Shown here: positions 32,598 through 40,875 of the stretch, one piece after another
Layout of the letters: each line of letters starts with the position of its first letter
Numbering within the stretch: position 1 is the stretch's first letter
Source: a virus
Length of the DNA: 64,000 bases
Virus record (IMG/VR): IMGVR_UViG_3300012363_000001
Span: 1 to 64,000 of that record
Strand: one strand, 5' to 3'
The notes under the pieces: generated by a model
Database searches by the model: none
What the model saw: only the letters and a program-made list of their open reading frames with translations
Told to the model about the DNA's origin: nothing
Made by a program: the position numbers and the translations under genes

Positions 32598-33608
32598 TTA
32601 CCACTTAACACTAAGGGCGTTCACCGCGGCCAGAGCTGTGTTTGTTCCGTCGGCACCGCCGATGCTGTAGATGATTCCGTTCACTTCCATCAGTCGACAG
32701 TTTCTGAGGGCTGCCGGAAGTGGATTCGTAAGGACTCGAAGCTTTGACAACTGTCCCTCCCCTTCGCGATACGCCGTGTCGACACTGGATAAAACCGTGG
32801 CCAGGGGGTTGCCGGCGTTGCCGCCGCCCCAGAAAATCTGGTCGTCTACAACTACGACGCCATGGCGCCAACGGGGGGTACTCATGGCCCCGAGCGAAAC
32901 CCAGGGGTCAAGTTGTCCATTGGCCTGTACGCGTGCACTCCAAATTCCCGCAGAAGCGTTGAAGACACCACCGAATCCGTTGAGGCCACCGGCAAGGTAG
33001 AGATATCCGCCCTTCTCAAAAACTGTCGAGTGGCCAAGGCCAATGTTGCCAGTCGGTAGAGGAGTACTGATGACCTGGAAAGGACCTGGGGACCCGTCGC
33101 TGTAAATCGGGGCACTGTAGATGTTCCCGTTCCCAAAGTTTGCCGGAGCAAAGGTACCGCCGATGATGTAAATCCACCCGTTAGCTACAACCAATCGAGA
33201 GCCGGCAAACTGCTCCGGGAGTTGGACAAAACTCATCTGAGAGATAGAACCGTCACCTTGGATGTTTCCCCAACAGAACCAACTGATGACGCCAGCCCCG
33301 GGGCCGTCGCCGGTGATGATGTAGAGTCTGTCGTTGTAGATGGTAGCACCGCAGTTACCTCGGGCGCCGACCGGAATCTGTCCAGCAACTACTGGCTGGC
33401 CGAGGGTTCCATCTCCGTTGACGGGGGTTCTTTCGATGTCAGCGGTGTAGCCGGCTGTAGTCGGGGTGCCGGTACCTCTGAAGCCGCCGACCTGATAGAT
33501 AGCGTTTGCCTGTCCCGGCCACTGACGGGCCAAAGCCCAGGTCACTGCCCGGGGAGTCGGCAGCGGAGTCAGCTGTTGCCAGTTGTTTTCTGTGAATACG
33601 CTTGCCAT
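32598..33608 (-). CDS. Kelch-repeat beta-propeller, probable tail-associated protein
   Basis: 336 aa with at least five Kelch-like blades (recurring LYIITGDG, IYIIGGTF, YLYLAGGLN, IIYSIGGADG). Kelch propellers in phage structural clusters are often receptor or polysaccharide binding. A good candidate for a fibre or baseplate decoration. Confidence 0.8.
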   Translation of the reverse strand: MASVFTENNWQQLTPLPTPRAVTWALARQWPGQANAIYQVGGFRGTGTPTTAGYTADIERTPVNGDGTLGQPVVAGQIPVGARGNCGATIYNDRLYIITGDGPGAGVISWFCWGNIQGDGSISQMSFVQLPEQFAGSRLVVANGWIYIIGGTFAPANFGNGNIYSAPIYSDGSPGPFQVISTPLPTGNIGLGHSTVFEKGGYLYLAGGLNGFGGVFNASAGIWSARVQANGQLDPWVSLGAMSTPRWRHGVVVVDDQIFWGGGNAGNPLATVLSSVDTAYREGEGQLSKLRVLTNPLPAALRNCRLMEVNGIIYSIGGADGTNTALAAVNALSVKW

Positions 33609-33610
33609 GG

Positions 33611-34015
33611 TTACTCTTTCGGTTCAAAGAGGAACAAGTCCCCTTTGTGTGGGTGAAACTTGTAAAACGTGGCCCGGCCGGGATTCTGCTCAGCGTGGGC
33701 TTGAATCTGCGCCGGTACAGCTGCCATAGGGTCAAGATTAAGAGCCTTCATGTGCAGGTCATAGAGAAGACGATGCTTGTGGGCATGGTTAGGCTCGCCG
33801 GCAGCCTGGGCAATCTTCATGCCCTGGAGATGATGGCCAGCGGCCTTCTCATGGAATTCCTTCCGATAATCCTCATGAGCCTTTCGTTCGGCGTCTTCAC
33901 GCCGGTGGCCGTGCAAGAACTCATGGGCAGCTGCATTGCGCTCCAGGACGTTGGCGTGATGAGGGTCGACTATCGGGCGGCCCAGCCAACGGGGCGGGTT
34001 AATCTTACGTGCCAC
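33611..34015 (-). CDS. His-rich hypothetical protein
   Basis: 134 aa, unusually His-rich (HHANVLE, HAHKHRLLYDLH) and helical; overlaps the next upstream gene. Could be a small virion or scaffold-type protein. No known family. Confidence 0.6.
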   Translation of the reverse strand: MARKINPPRWLGRPIVDPHHANVLERNAAAHEFLHGHRREDAERKAHEDYRKEFHEKAAGHHLQGMKIAQAAGEPNHAHKHRLLYDLHMKALNLDPMAAVPAQIQAHAEQNPGRATFYKFHPHKGDLFLFEPKE

Positions 34016-34874
34016 TGGACTCTCCTCGCAAGGTTTGAATGAGAAGTCTCACTGAATCCTCATCCCATTCCCGGCCCTTGAACTCCAGAACATATCCGTC
34101 GCCAAAGGCCGTGGTGTTGATACTTTTGGCCAGGTCCTGAAGACAGGCGCAGCCGATGAACTTGTCGGCCTTAAATTGCGGCCGGTCGCAGAACTCACAG
34201 AGTCGCCGGGCCTCGGATTTGCCAACTTTGAGGCTAGGGGTCTTCGGGAGCTTGACGGCCCCGGCTTTCTTCGGGAGATTCGATTGGACTTGCTTGGGCT
34301 GCTTTTTCGGGACCTCGGCTGCAATCGGACCCTGTTGCTGGATGGGCTTCGCGGTCTGGCCGGGAAGTTCAGCCTTGCGAGTTGCCCTATTAGCCGTGGC
34401 TAAAATTTTTGAGTCAGTTAGAATTCCTGCTCGGTCCAATCGCAGTCCGGTCTTTGGGAGCTGAGTCTTCCTCAGTTCCCCGGTCACCACGAGAGCATCA
34501 AGAGTTCGGCCAAGCTTGACCAGGTCCAGGTCTCGAAGCTCTTCGCTCAGAGGGGAAGAATCAGCTCCCAGAGCTACTCCAATACCTGCAGCTACCCGGT
34601 AGAGATTAGCGTCCTGGAAGGTATAGGTTTCGTCGTTGACCCTGATAGTGCCGCTGAACCCGGATTCAGATTTTCTGAAAATAACATGGGTTCCGGGGTT
34701 GCCCGGCAGCTCCCCGTCGTGCTCAAAACGGGCGGCGAGACCAAGCCAAGCCAGGATAGCACGGGGGATTATGGCATTGCCAAGAGGCCGGGAACGCTCC
34801 GCGGCCTTGAGTAAGGCAGCAGCGCCATCAGAACCGAGGGTTGCTATCAGAAAGCGATGTTGGCGTGGGTCCAC
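34005..34874 (-). CDS. Virion-region protein with C-terminal zinc motif
   Basis: 289 aa from GTG 34874. Residues 1-130 are globular; ~170-220 a Lys/Pro linker; ~230-289 contain CEFCDRP and GCACLQDLAKS followed by a GREWDEDSV end. I associate this C-terminal unit with proteins encoded next to phage polyvalent proteins. GTG lies 7 bases after a CAATCT element. Confidence 0.6.
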   Translation of the reverse strand: MDPRQHRFLIATLGSDGAAALLKAAERSRPLGNAIIPRAILAWLGLAARFEHDGELPGNPGTHVIFRKSESGFSGTIRVNDETYTFQDANLYRVAAGIGVALGADSSPLSEELRDLDLVKLGRTLDALVVTGELRKTQLPKTGLRLDRAGILTDSKILATANRATRKAELPGQTAKPIQQQGPIAAEVPKKQPKQVQSNLPKKAGAVKLPKTPSLKVGKSEARRLCEFCDRPQFKADKFIGCACLQDLAKSINTTAFGDGYVLEFKGREWDEDSVRLLIQTLRGESSGT

Positions 34875-34881
34875 ACCAAGA

Positions 34882-34887
34882 AGATTG
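34882..34887 (-). promoter_or_regulatory. CAATCT element before 34005-34874
   Basis: GTGGCAATCTTCTTGGT on the minus strand, 7 bases before GTG 34874. Confidence 0.4.
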
Positions 34888-34894
34888 CCACCAA

Positions 34895-35731
34895 TTACTT
34901 GGGACCGAATCCACCTTGGGCAGGCCCGTACATCTGCCGGGCGCTGGTACTGTCTTTGGCCTCATGGTCGTGTTGTTCATTCAAGAACACGAATTCACGG
35001 TGGACCAGGGCTGACTGTGGCATACGAATTATTTTTGATTCCCCGGTCTGCTGGTCGATGTTCATTGCCACCCGGACGTCGTGGAGAATCGGGCCCACGT
35101 AGAAGAACGGCCGGTAGGTGTAGCGGATGGAGCAGACCAGGCCCCGACCGGTCTCAGGGTCAACTCCAGGCCGGTTCTGGCTTTTCCAGACGACCTGGCC
35201 CTGGATGATATCAAAGTCACAGCCGGAAAGATATTCACGACCTTTGGCGTCCACGAGCCGAATCACCTCCACAACCGGGAAGTTCAACCGTTCCTGGCCG
35301 CTCTGGTGCGCAAGGAACAGCTGCCAGTAGATGACCACGACATTGTCCTCGTGGATAAAGAATCTGTCAAAAGGAGCGATATTGACCAGCTTGTTCTCCT
35401 GGTCATCGTAGGTCCGCGGGGCCGTCATGTTGAACGTGGCGTGGTCCATGATACCGACTTCGTCTTGCTGGCTGGTCTTCTGATTCGAGGTCAGCAGGCA
35501 GGTGATGGTGCCAACGTTCTTGTACAGGTACCCGTTGCTACAGCTGACGTGGTCGTGATGAGGTCGGCGGTCATCGTCGAGGTCTGTCATCCCGACCGGA
35601 CACCGCATGGCGATGAAATGGTCGAGCTTTACGCCCTGCGACCGTATCTGAGTGTCGAAAGCATCAGCATCAAACAGAAGTGCCTCAGACGGAATCTCCG
35701 TTTGAATCTGAAACGGTCTTTGTCTGGCCAC
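34895..35731 (-). CDS. Phage structural protein
   Basis: 278 aa from GTG 35731 (frame is open further upstream but overlaps 35740-36057). Contains SNGYLYKNVGTITCLLTSN and a LNFPVVEVIRLVDAKGREYL strand pair. Beta-rich baseplate-type composition; component unknown. Confidence 0.65.
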   Translation of the reverse strand: MARQRPFQIQTEIPSEALLFDADAFDTQIRSQGVKLDHFIAMRCPVGMTDLDDDRRPHHDHVSCSNGYLYKNVGTITCLLTSNQKTSQQDEVGIMDHATFNMTAPRTYDDQENKLVNIAPFDRFFIHEDNVVVIYWQLFLAHQSGQERLNFPVVEVIRLVDAKGREYLSGCDFDIIQGQVVWKSQNRPGVDPETGRGLVCSIRYTYRPFFYVGPILHDVRVAMNIDQQTGESKIIRMPQSALVHREFVFLNEQHDHEAKDSTSARQMYGPAQGGFGPK

Positions 35732-35739
35732 GGCGGGAC

Positions 35740-36057
35740 CTACTTGTTGAGCTGATACAGCTCGTTGCAGCGGTCTGTCAGTTCCTGATACTTGGGAATC
35801 ATTTCGGTAAAATGCGCTGGGTCGACCCAATCAGACTTCGACAACTCGGTCCAGACCACTTCGGGTTCACGGAGCTTGCTGACGTAACGGCAAACAGCCG
35901 CGTGAGGTCCGGTCCCAATCCACTCCGGGGCACCGTTCTTCATGATGACATTCATGTAGAAACCGCCCTTGGTGCGAAAAAGTAGTACAGGTTTCCCATG
36001 CAGGGTCCCGACTTTCTTCGGTTTCCCGTCAAGCTGGCGTTCGTCGATTTCAATCAT
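35740..36057 (-). CDS. Hypothetical protein
   Basis: 105 aa. Beta-rich first half (VGTLHGKPVLLFRTKGGFYM), Trp-rich middle, helical end. GGGGGAG lies before the ATG, and a CAATCT element lies 45 bases upstream. Confidence 0.65.
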   Translation of the reverse strand: MIEIDERQLDGKPKKVGTLHGKPVLLFRTKGGFYMNVIMKNGAPEWIGTGPHAAVCRYVSKLREPEVVWTELSKSDWVDPAHFTEMIPKYQELTDRCNELYQLNK

Positions 36058-36102
36058 CTGCTACTCCCCCGTACAGGATAGACCAGGTTCTCGCAAAGAA
36101 GA

Positions 36103-36108
36103 AGATTG
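36103..36108 (-). promoter_or_regulatory. CAATCT element before 35740-36057
   Basis: GGCAATCTTCTTC on the minus strand; leader of ~40 bases with a ribosome site follows. Confidence 0.35.
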
Positions 36109-36555
36109 CCGCCGCGCTTGACTTCTTTATTTTTGCCTGCTAAAAGGGGTCTCGGAACTGAGGACTGGACGCACAGGGTGAAGCAGAATGAGAAAACTGC
36201 AGACCCTGTCTTTAAGGTCTTTCCGGACGGGTTGACGTCATCGTTCAAGGCCTGGAGCCTTAGCCCCTACAGGGCTGGAGCGGGTTCGATTCCTGCCAGT
36301 GTCCACCCATATTTTTGACATCGTTTTCGGAGGTCGGAGTTTCTGCGAGGAGACTATTACCCAGGCGAAAGCCGCAGGGGGTTGACAGCCCCCGGGAACT
36401 GAATTAACAGCGACCTTTAACATTTTCACCGCCGGCTTCAGCGGGGCACTGGGGTACCGAGTCAGGAATCGTTCGGCTACGGATTGTACAGCTCGCCATC
36501 AGGAAAATACAGTGCTGGCCGGCACTTACGTAGTCTAACCGGTGTTGAGGACTGA
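36109..36555 (+). other. Structured non-coding island
   Basis: About 450 bases with no supported gene but many stable hairpins on the plus strand: ACAGGGT/ACCCTGT with an inner GCAG/CTGC (36173-36209), the tRNA-like domain (36247-36305), a GNRA-capped GGC-GAAA-GCC (36364-36373), GGGGG/CCCCC (36377-36393) and AGTGC/GCACT (36511-36526). It may encode one or more small RNAs. Confidence 0.5.
36247..36305 (+). ncRNA. tRNA-like 3' domain without normal 5' acceptor strand
   Basis: Consecutive arms AAGGC-CTGGA-GCCTT, AGCC-CCTACAG-GGCT and GCGGG-TTCGATT-CCTGC, then CAGTGTCC-A, resemble the D, anticodon and T arms and the 3' acceptor of a tRNA. The sequence directly 5' does not pair with the acceptor. 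A 7/7 partner (GGCACTG, one G-U) lies downstream at 36445-36451, and a bulged partner (GGA-ACTG) upstream at 36154-36160. It could be a tRNA pseudogene, a permuted tRNA, or a tmRNA-like RNA; I cannot decide. Confidence 0.4.
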
Positions 36556-36684
36556 ATGTACACGTTGAAAAAAACAGCCAGAGGTCAGTGGTTCGTGTTG
36601 AAGGGTATTTACTACGTCGGGTTCTTCGACCAAGAACACGAGGCCCAGGCGTTCCTGAACAAGTTGCAGGCTGGTCTGTCATGA
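36556..36684 (+). CDS. Small hypothetical protein (42 aa)
   Basis: GAGG precedes ATG 36556. Basic N-terminus, aromatic strand (YYVGFFD) and a C-terminal helix. ATGA overlap with the next gene. Confidence 0.55.
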   Translation: MYTLKKTARGQWFVLKGIYYVGFFDQEHEAQAFLNKLQAGLS

Positions 36685-36983
36685 CTCCAACCGGCGCCGC
36701 ACTCAAGGAATTGGATTCCATCCGAGACCTTCTCATCGAGGCTCAAATCCTCTATCGATTCGGAGGCTCGCGGGCGTATGAATCAGCTGTGACCGCGGAA
36801 GATACCGCCTGGGTAAAACTCCGGGACCTGGTCCTAGCTCATGCCCCCAAGCCACTGACTCCGGTTGACACCCGCATCATACCGGAGTATGCTCGCAGAG
36901 CTGATGAAGAAGTTTTCCGCCAGGGACAAGTCAAGACCGAAGGCGCCGAGGCCGTGCGAGATTACCTGAGGATGAACACATGA
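36681..36983 (+). CDS. Hypothetical helical protein
   Basis: 100 aa, predicted helical throughout; no motif. Overlaps both neighbours by 4 bases. Confidence 0.65.
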   Translation: MTPTGAALKELDSIRDLLIEAQILYRFGGSRAYESAVTAEDTAWVKLRDLVLAHAPKPLTPVDTRIIPEYARRADEEVFRQGQVKTEGAEAVRDYLRMNT

Positions 36984-37294
36984 GCGAGACACGAGAAAAA
37001 TACGAAGAGTCGGTACTGAAGCTCCGCGACTTGGTTATCGATACCTTGGGCTGGGCCGCGTTCGAAGGTAGCCCCGAAGATGTGACCTTTCTTGCCGAGG
37101 CCCGGAATCGAATCATGGCCATGGTAGCCCGCTGCGATTATACCCTCAGTGAGGTCGAACGGGGGCTTGTCGACGATGGTCGGGTCATCGACGCTATCCG
37201 GATGTTGCGCAGCCGCACCGGAAAAGACCTCAAGGACGCCAAGGCCATGACTGACCGATACCGCATCGCCAAAGGGGAGAAGCCCATCACATGA
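36980..37294 (+). CDS. Ribosomal L7/L12 C-terminal-like protein
   Basis: 104 aa. The C-terminal third (DDGRVIDAIRMLRSRTGKDL then KDAKAMTDRY) follows the L7/L12 C-terminal domain pattern (KI-x-VIK-x-VR-x-x-TGL-x-LKEAK). In the ribosome that domain recruits translation factors. The N-terminal half is helical and not L12-like, so this may be a phage factor that mimics the stalk. Confidence 0.65.
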   Translation: MSETREKYEESVLKLRDLVIDTLGWAAFEGSPEDVTFLAEARNRIMAMVARCDYTLSEVERGLVDDGRVIDAIRMLRSRTGKDLKDAKAMTDRYRIAKGEKPIT

Positions 37295-37635
37295 AATTCA
37301 CAGTCCGAGTCCTAAACCTTGATGAAGTGCCCGACAGCCAGGGCGAAACCTTCGACCCCGCGGGAGTGGAATTGGAAGATGGCCCAGTATGGGTCACGCT
37401 GGGTTTCGACCCCCAGAAGAAAATCGGTTCCGCGACCCTGAAGAAAGTCGAAGGCGGTGTCGACGCTGAAATCGATATCGATGGAGACCTCCCCGAGGGA
37501 ACGTGGACCCCGGCCATTGGTGGACGCACCTTTGGCAAGACCGGCAATGTTCTTACCAAGGTTCTCATCAACAGCATTGGTCTGAGCCCATACCAAAACT
37601 GTGACCACCGCATCCAGCCATTGAGGAAAGCATGA
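37291..37635 (+). CDS. Hypothetical beta-rich protein
   Basis: 114 aa, ATGA overlap. Acidic, strand-rich (DGPVWVTLGFDPQKKIGSA); no family recognised. Confidence 0.65.
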   Translation: MKFTVRVLNLDEVPDSQGETFDPAGVELEDGPVWVTLGFDPQKKIGSATLKKVEGGVDAEIDIDGDLPEGTWTPAIGGRTFGKTGNVLTKVLINSIGLSPYQNCDHRIQPLRKA

Positions 37636-38075
37636 CCGATGCTTCGAAAACCACCTACGCGACCAAGAATCCGTTCAGCGTCAGCAACGATGACGTCTAC
37701 GAGGCCCTTCATCGGATGGGCGGTTGCGGGACTGCAGAAGATGTTATCGTCTACTTCTATGGCAGCGACCTAGTCAGCGTCACCGAGGGCAAGCGCCGAG
37801 CCCAGCCCATCTACCGTGCCCTGAGTGAATTAGCCAAGGCTGGTCGGCTGGACGACAGCGACCAAGTCCTCAATGCCGAGACCAACGCCAAGAACACGGC
37901 ATATCGGATTCCCAATCGCCCCATCAAAGCAAAGGTCGGGAACAGCTACAAGGCCAGGTACGAAGCCTCCTTGGAAGAGAATAAAAAACTCCGGGAACGC
38001 ATCGAATTCCTGGTTACCAAGAACGAGAATCTGGTGGACAAGTTGGCAAGCTTCTTGCTGAAGCCTGGACACTAA
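37632..38075 (+). CDS. Winged-helix-like protein with coiled coil
   Basis: 147 aa. Residues ~20-95 read like a winged helix (VYEALHRMGGCGTAEDVI, then RALSELAKAGRL); the last 40 form a coiled coil. Likely a dimeric DNA-binding regulator. Confidence 0.6.
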   Translation: MTDASKTTYATKNPFSVSNDDVYEALHRMGGCGTAEDVIVYFYGSDLVSVTEGKRRAQPIYRALSELAKAGRLDDSDQVLNAETNAKNTAYRIPNRPIKAKVGNSYKARYEASLEENKKLRERIEFLVTKNENLVDKLASFLLKPGH

Positions 38076-38076
38076 A

Positions 38077-38517
38077 ATGGCCACGCTGACAGCCAAAGAC
38101 ATCAAGACCGGGTACTATTACACCAACAAGAGGAACGAGGTTCTCTATATTGTCTCGTTGACTCTTCTGCCCGGAAATCCTGGCTTGACCAACGCCCAAG
38201 TTGAACTCCAATACCGCATCCTAAAAAACAATACCTGGTCGGAAATCAAAAAGTACAAGTACGATGTCGACGCGGTCTTTGCTATCACTGAGTTCCAAGG
38301 AACCCAGAATGTATTGCCGCCGCTCCCCGGCGGCGCGGGCCGACTCTACAGCAGTGCTCCAGCAGCATCATCCACCCTACCGTCGACTTCAGCCCCTGCC
38401 AAAAAAGTCATCCCGGCAAACGCCAAATCCAAGGTTTGCACGGTCTGCGGTGGTCCAACCAAAATATACGTTGGCCTCTTGGGCGGCGACGCCAACTTCT
38501 GTCCGAAATGTGAATGA
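38077..38517 (+). CDS. Protein with C-terminal zinc ribbon
   Basis: 146 aa: a beta-rich domain (1-75), a Pro/Ser/Ala linker (~85-120) and a CTVCGG...FCPKC zinc ribbon at the end. Function unknown. Confidence 0.65.
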   Translation: MATLTAKDIKTGYYYTNKRNEVLYIVSLTLLPGNPGLTNAQVELQYRILKNNTWSEIKKYKYDVDAVFAITEFQGTQNVLPPLPGGAGRLYSSAPAASSTLPSTSAPAKKVIPANAKSKVCTVCGGPTKIYVGLLGGDANFCPKCE

Positions 38518-38520
38518 ACC

Positions 38521-39171
38521 ATGATTCTGCTCTGGATAATTCTTAGTCTCGTGGGGGTGGCGGCCTTCCTGACCATCCTCATTCTCCAGCTTGGAATAGA
38601 GCGGGTGCTGATGGCCCTGCTCCCGTACTTCGAAATCACCAAAGTCGTGAACGGGGAGAAGGTTGTCTACCTGCGGCGCTTCTTCCTCTGGCGCAACCGC
38701 CACGCTTTGGCAGTCAGTCCGGAAAAGAGATTCCACTTTAATACCAGTTCCGGCCACAGTATCTACCTGCATCACATTCTCCGCAGCGACGACGACCCGG
38801 ACCCGCACGACCATCCGTTCGATTTCACCAGCATCATCCTCCGCGGCGGCTACTTTGACCAAGAATGGGGCTTCGTGCCCCCAAGCGTTGACGGCGGTCC
38901 AGGTAATCGGTACCAGAAGGAAGGCACCCCGGTCTTTCCGGGAGAGATTGTCCGCAGACCAGCTAGCCACATTCATCGGGTGATTCTGTTCTCGAAGGAC
39001 TACGGTTGGGACGCCAACGGTTCCTTTGTGTCTGGTCCACCAACCCCGGCTTGGACCTTGGTTATTACCGGACCGCATTTCCGTCACTGGGGTTTCATTA
39101 AAGAAGACCGCTGGGTCTACTGGCGTGAGTACCTAGGCCTGGGTCCGGACGAAGAATACAAGGTGGATTGA
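38521..39171 (+). CDS. Membrane-anchored cupin-like protein
   Basis: 216 aa. A strong membrane helix (ILLWIILSLVGVAAFLTILI region, residues 2-23) precedes a cupin-type metal site: HHILRSDDDPDPHDHPFDF and a later SHIHRV, with IILRGGY. Phage cupins of the HDHP type exist without known function; the membrane anchor is unusual. Confidence 0.65.
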   Translation: MILLWIILSLVGVAAFLTILILQLGIERVLMALLPYFEITKVVNGEKVVYLRRFFLWRNRHALAVSPEKRFHFNTSSGHSIYLHHILRSDDDPDPHDHPFDFTSIILRGGYFDQEWGFVPPSVDGGPGNRYQKEGTPVFPGEIVRRPASHIHRVILFSKDYGWDANGSFVSGPPTPAWTLVITGPHFRHWGFIKEDRWVYWREYLGLGPDEEYKVD

Positions 39172-39175
39172 CTCT

Positions 39176-39397
39176 ATGACCGTCGGAGAATTGAAAGAGC
39201 GGATTGCCCGAATCCCAGAGACCTTGAATGACAAAAAGGTCTACATCGTCGACATCGTTCACGACGACATCCGCGTTGACGTTTTCGTGCACAGCACGCC
39301 GGCTCGCCTGGGTGGAGAAATCATAAGCCCTAGTTGGGTAGATATCCTCGGCGCGCACAGCGGAGAAGATGTCCCGGGAAGGAAGATTGCATCATGA
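39176..39397 (+). CDS. Hypothetical protein
   Basis: 73 aa; starts MTVGELKERI, a common opening for small phage beta-strand proteins of unknown role. Confidence 0.6.
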   Translation: MTVGELKERIARIPETLNDKKVYIVDIVHDDIRVDVFVHSTPARLGGEIISPSWVDILGAHSGEDVPGRKIAS

Positions 39398-39801
39398 GTC
39401 CTATTTTCATCAAGGCCTTCAAAGCCAAAGTGAAGTGTCCGCAGTGTTCCGCAGACAAGCTGAACGGCTATAGCATCTGCAGCAAGCACTTGCTCAAGGC
39501 AAGATTCCGCTGGCGCCGGTGGTCCAAGAGCCGCTATCACCAAGGTCTCTGCCACAGCTGTGACCAAAGACATATCCCCGGTCAACAGCGGTGCATGCCT
39601 CATACTATCAAAAATCGGAAATATTGTTGGGAGTGGAGTTACAACAAGTACCACGCCCGCAAGCGCGACGGTCTCTGCGTCATGTGCCCGATAGGTGTCG
39701 TCTCGCCAACGGTTGATAGAACCGTGTGGTGCTATTCGCATCGAGAGCAGGCCCGGGAAAAGAACCGCAAGTATCACCGAGCCCATAGTAGGGCAAAATG
39801 A
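39394..39801 (+). CDS. Cys/His-rich triple zinc-knuckle protein
   Basis: 135 aa from ATG 39394. Three similar units: CPQC...CSKH, CHSC...CMPH and CVMC...CYSH, separated by basic aromatic stretches. Each could hold one zinc. Very basic overall, so RNA or DNA binding is likely. Confidence 0.65.
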   Translation: MSPIFIKAFKAKVKCPQCSADKLNGYSICSKHLLKARFRWRRWSKSRYHQGLCHSCDQRHIPGQQRCMPHTIKNRKYCWEWSYNKYHARKRDGLCVMCPIGVVSPTVDRTVWCYSHREQAREKNRKYHRAHSRAK

Positions 39802-39823
39802 AACAACAAGGTTCGGAGCGCAA

Positions 39824-40498
39824 ATGAGCGAGTATCACAAGATAGAAACGCTTTACGAACGGGATGAAAAGACGTTCAAGGTTCGTGTGGGCGAGCTGAA
39901 GAACCGAACCTATTCGTTGCTAAAAACGTGGCATTGGACCGAGAAGATAGACGGTACCAATATCCGTTGCATCTGGAAAGATGGAAAGCTGAGCTTCGGC
40001 GGCAAGACTGACAACGCACAGATACACGCAGACCTCGTAAAGTGGCTCTACGAGAATGTGACGCCAGAAAAAGTCCGAGTTGCATTTCCTCCAGACGAAT
40101 GGGACCGCGAAGGTGGAGGCTTTGAGTACACCGGACTCAAGGATATCGACGTAGTCATTTACGGCGAAGGATACGGAGCAGGAATTCAAAAAGGTGGCGG
40201 GTACTCAACTACCAAGAAGCTGATTGTCTTTGACGTGCTCGTGGACGGCAAGTGGTGGCTCAACTACGAAAACGTTTGCGATGTTGCGGCAAAGCTGGGT
40301 CTGGACGTCGTGCCATCGTTTGGTGAGATGACGCTGGAAGATGCGACCGTGATGGTCTGGAACGGCTTCAAGTCGAAGTGCGCCGTCGATTCAAAGCAAA
40401 TGGCAGAGGGGTTGGTGGGGCGTCCATTAGAGACTCTCTTCGATAAGAAGGGGCATCGTCTCATAACCAAACTCAAGACGAAAGACTTTCCCAAGTGA
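39824..40498 (+). CDS. ATP-dependent RNA ligase (Rnl2-like)
   Basis: 224 aa. Nucleotidyltransferase motif I is TEKIDGTNIR with the lysine at residue 41; motif III-like IDVVIYGEGYG and C-terminal EGLVGRP and ITKLKTKDF (motifs IV and V) follow. It is short (core domain only). Such ligases reseal nicked RNA such as tRNA broken by host anticodon nucleases, and pair logically with RtcB. ATG 39824 chosen over a longer frame; the longer one reads through the previous gene. Confidence 0.85.
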   Translation: MSEYHKIETLYERDEKTFKVRVGELKNRTYSLLKTWHWTEKIDGTNIRCIWKDGKLSFGGKTDNAQIHADLVKWLYENVTPEKVRVAFPPDEWDREGGGFEYTGLKDIDVVIYGEGYGAGIQKGGGYSTTKKLIVFDVLVDGKWWLNYENVCDVAAKLGLDVVPSFGEMTLEDATVMVWNGFKSKCAVDSKQMAEGLVGRPLETLFDKKGHRLITKLKTKDFPK

Positions 40499-40875
40499 GC
40501 ACAAAATACGATATCCGTTGCCTGACCTGCGACCTGGAAGATGGCTCCTTCCGGTACATCAACAATCACGACTCCTCTTACTACGATGTCCCGGGGCTTC
40601 AGGACCTGATTAAGAACGCCGATACCCTAGCTGCGCTTGCCAAGATAGACGATGACGGCCGGGAAATCCTCGAAATAGACCGCAACAAGCTCCAATTCTT
40701 CGCCAATCACCAGGGTCACAAGCTGGCCGTCTACGATGAGTATGGTCATGCTGTCGGTTCCTGCCTGCAGACCAAGAACTGCGAGTACTGCGGTCAGTGG
40801 AACGCTCTGGTCTGCAGCCTGGACGAAAATCACAACGGCAAATGCCAGTTCGTAAAGCCGCACCCACGACCATGA
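40495..40875 (+). CDS. Protein with C-terminal zinc motif
   Basis: 126 aa from GTG 40495 (GTGA overlap). CLTC near the start and CEYCGQWNALVC near the end suggest metal binding. Function unknown. Confidence 0.6.
   Translation: MSTKYDIRCLTCDLEDGSFRYINNHDSSYYDVPGLQDLIKNADTLAALAKIDDDGREILEIDRNKLQFFANHQGHKLAVYDEYGHAVGSCLQTKNCEYCGQWNALVCSLDENHNGKCQFVKPHPRP

Noticed and set aside
36154-36305. Conventional tmRNA
   Set aside because: The 5' acceptor would need a bulge, the length is too short, and no tag peptide ending in hydrophobic Ala-type residues with a resume codon was found.
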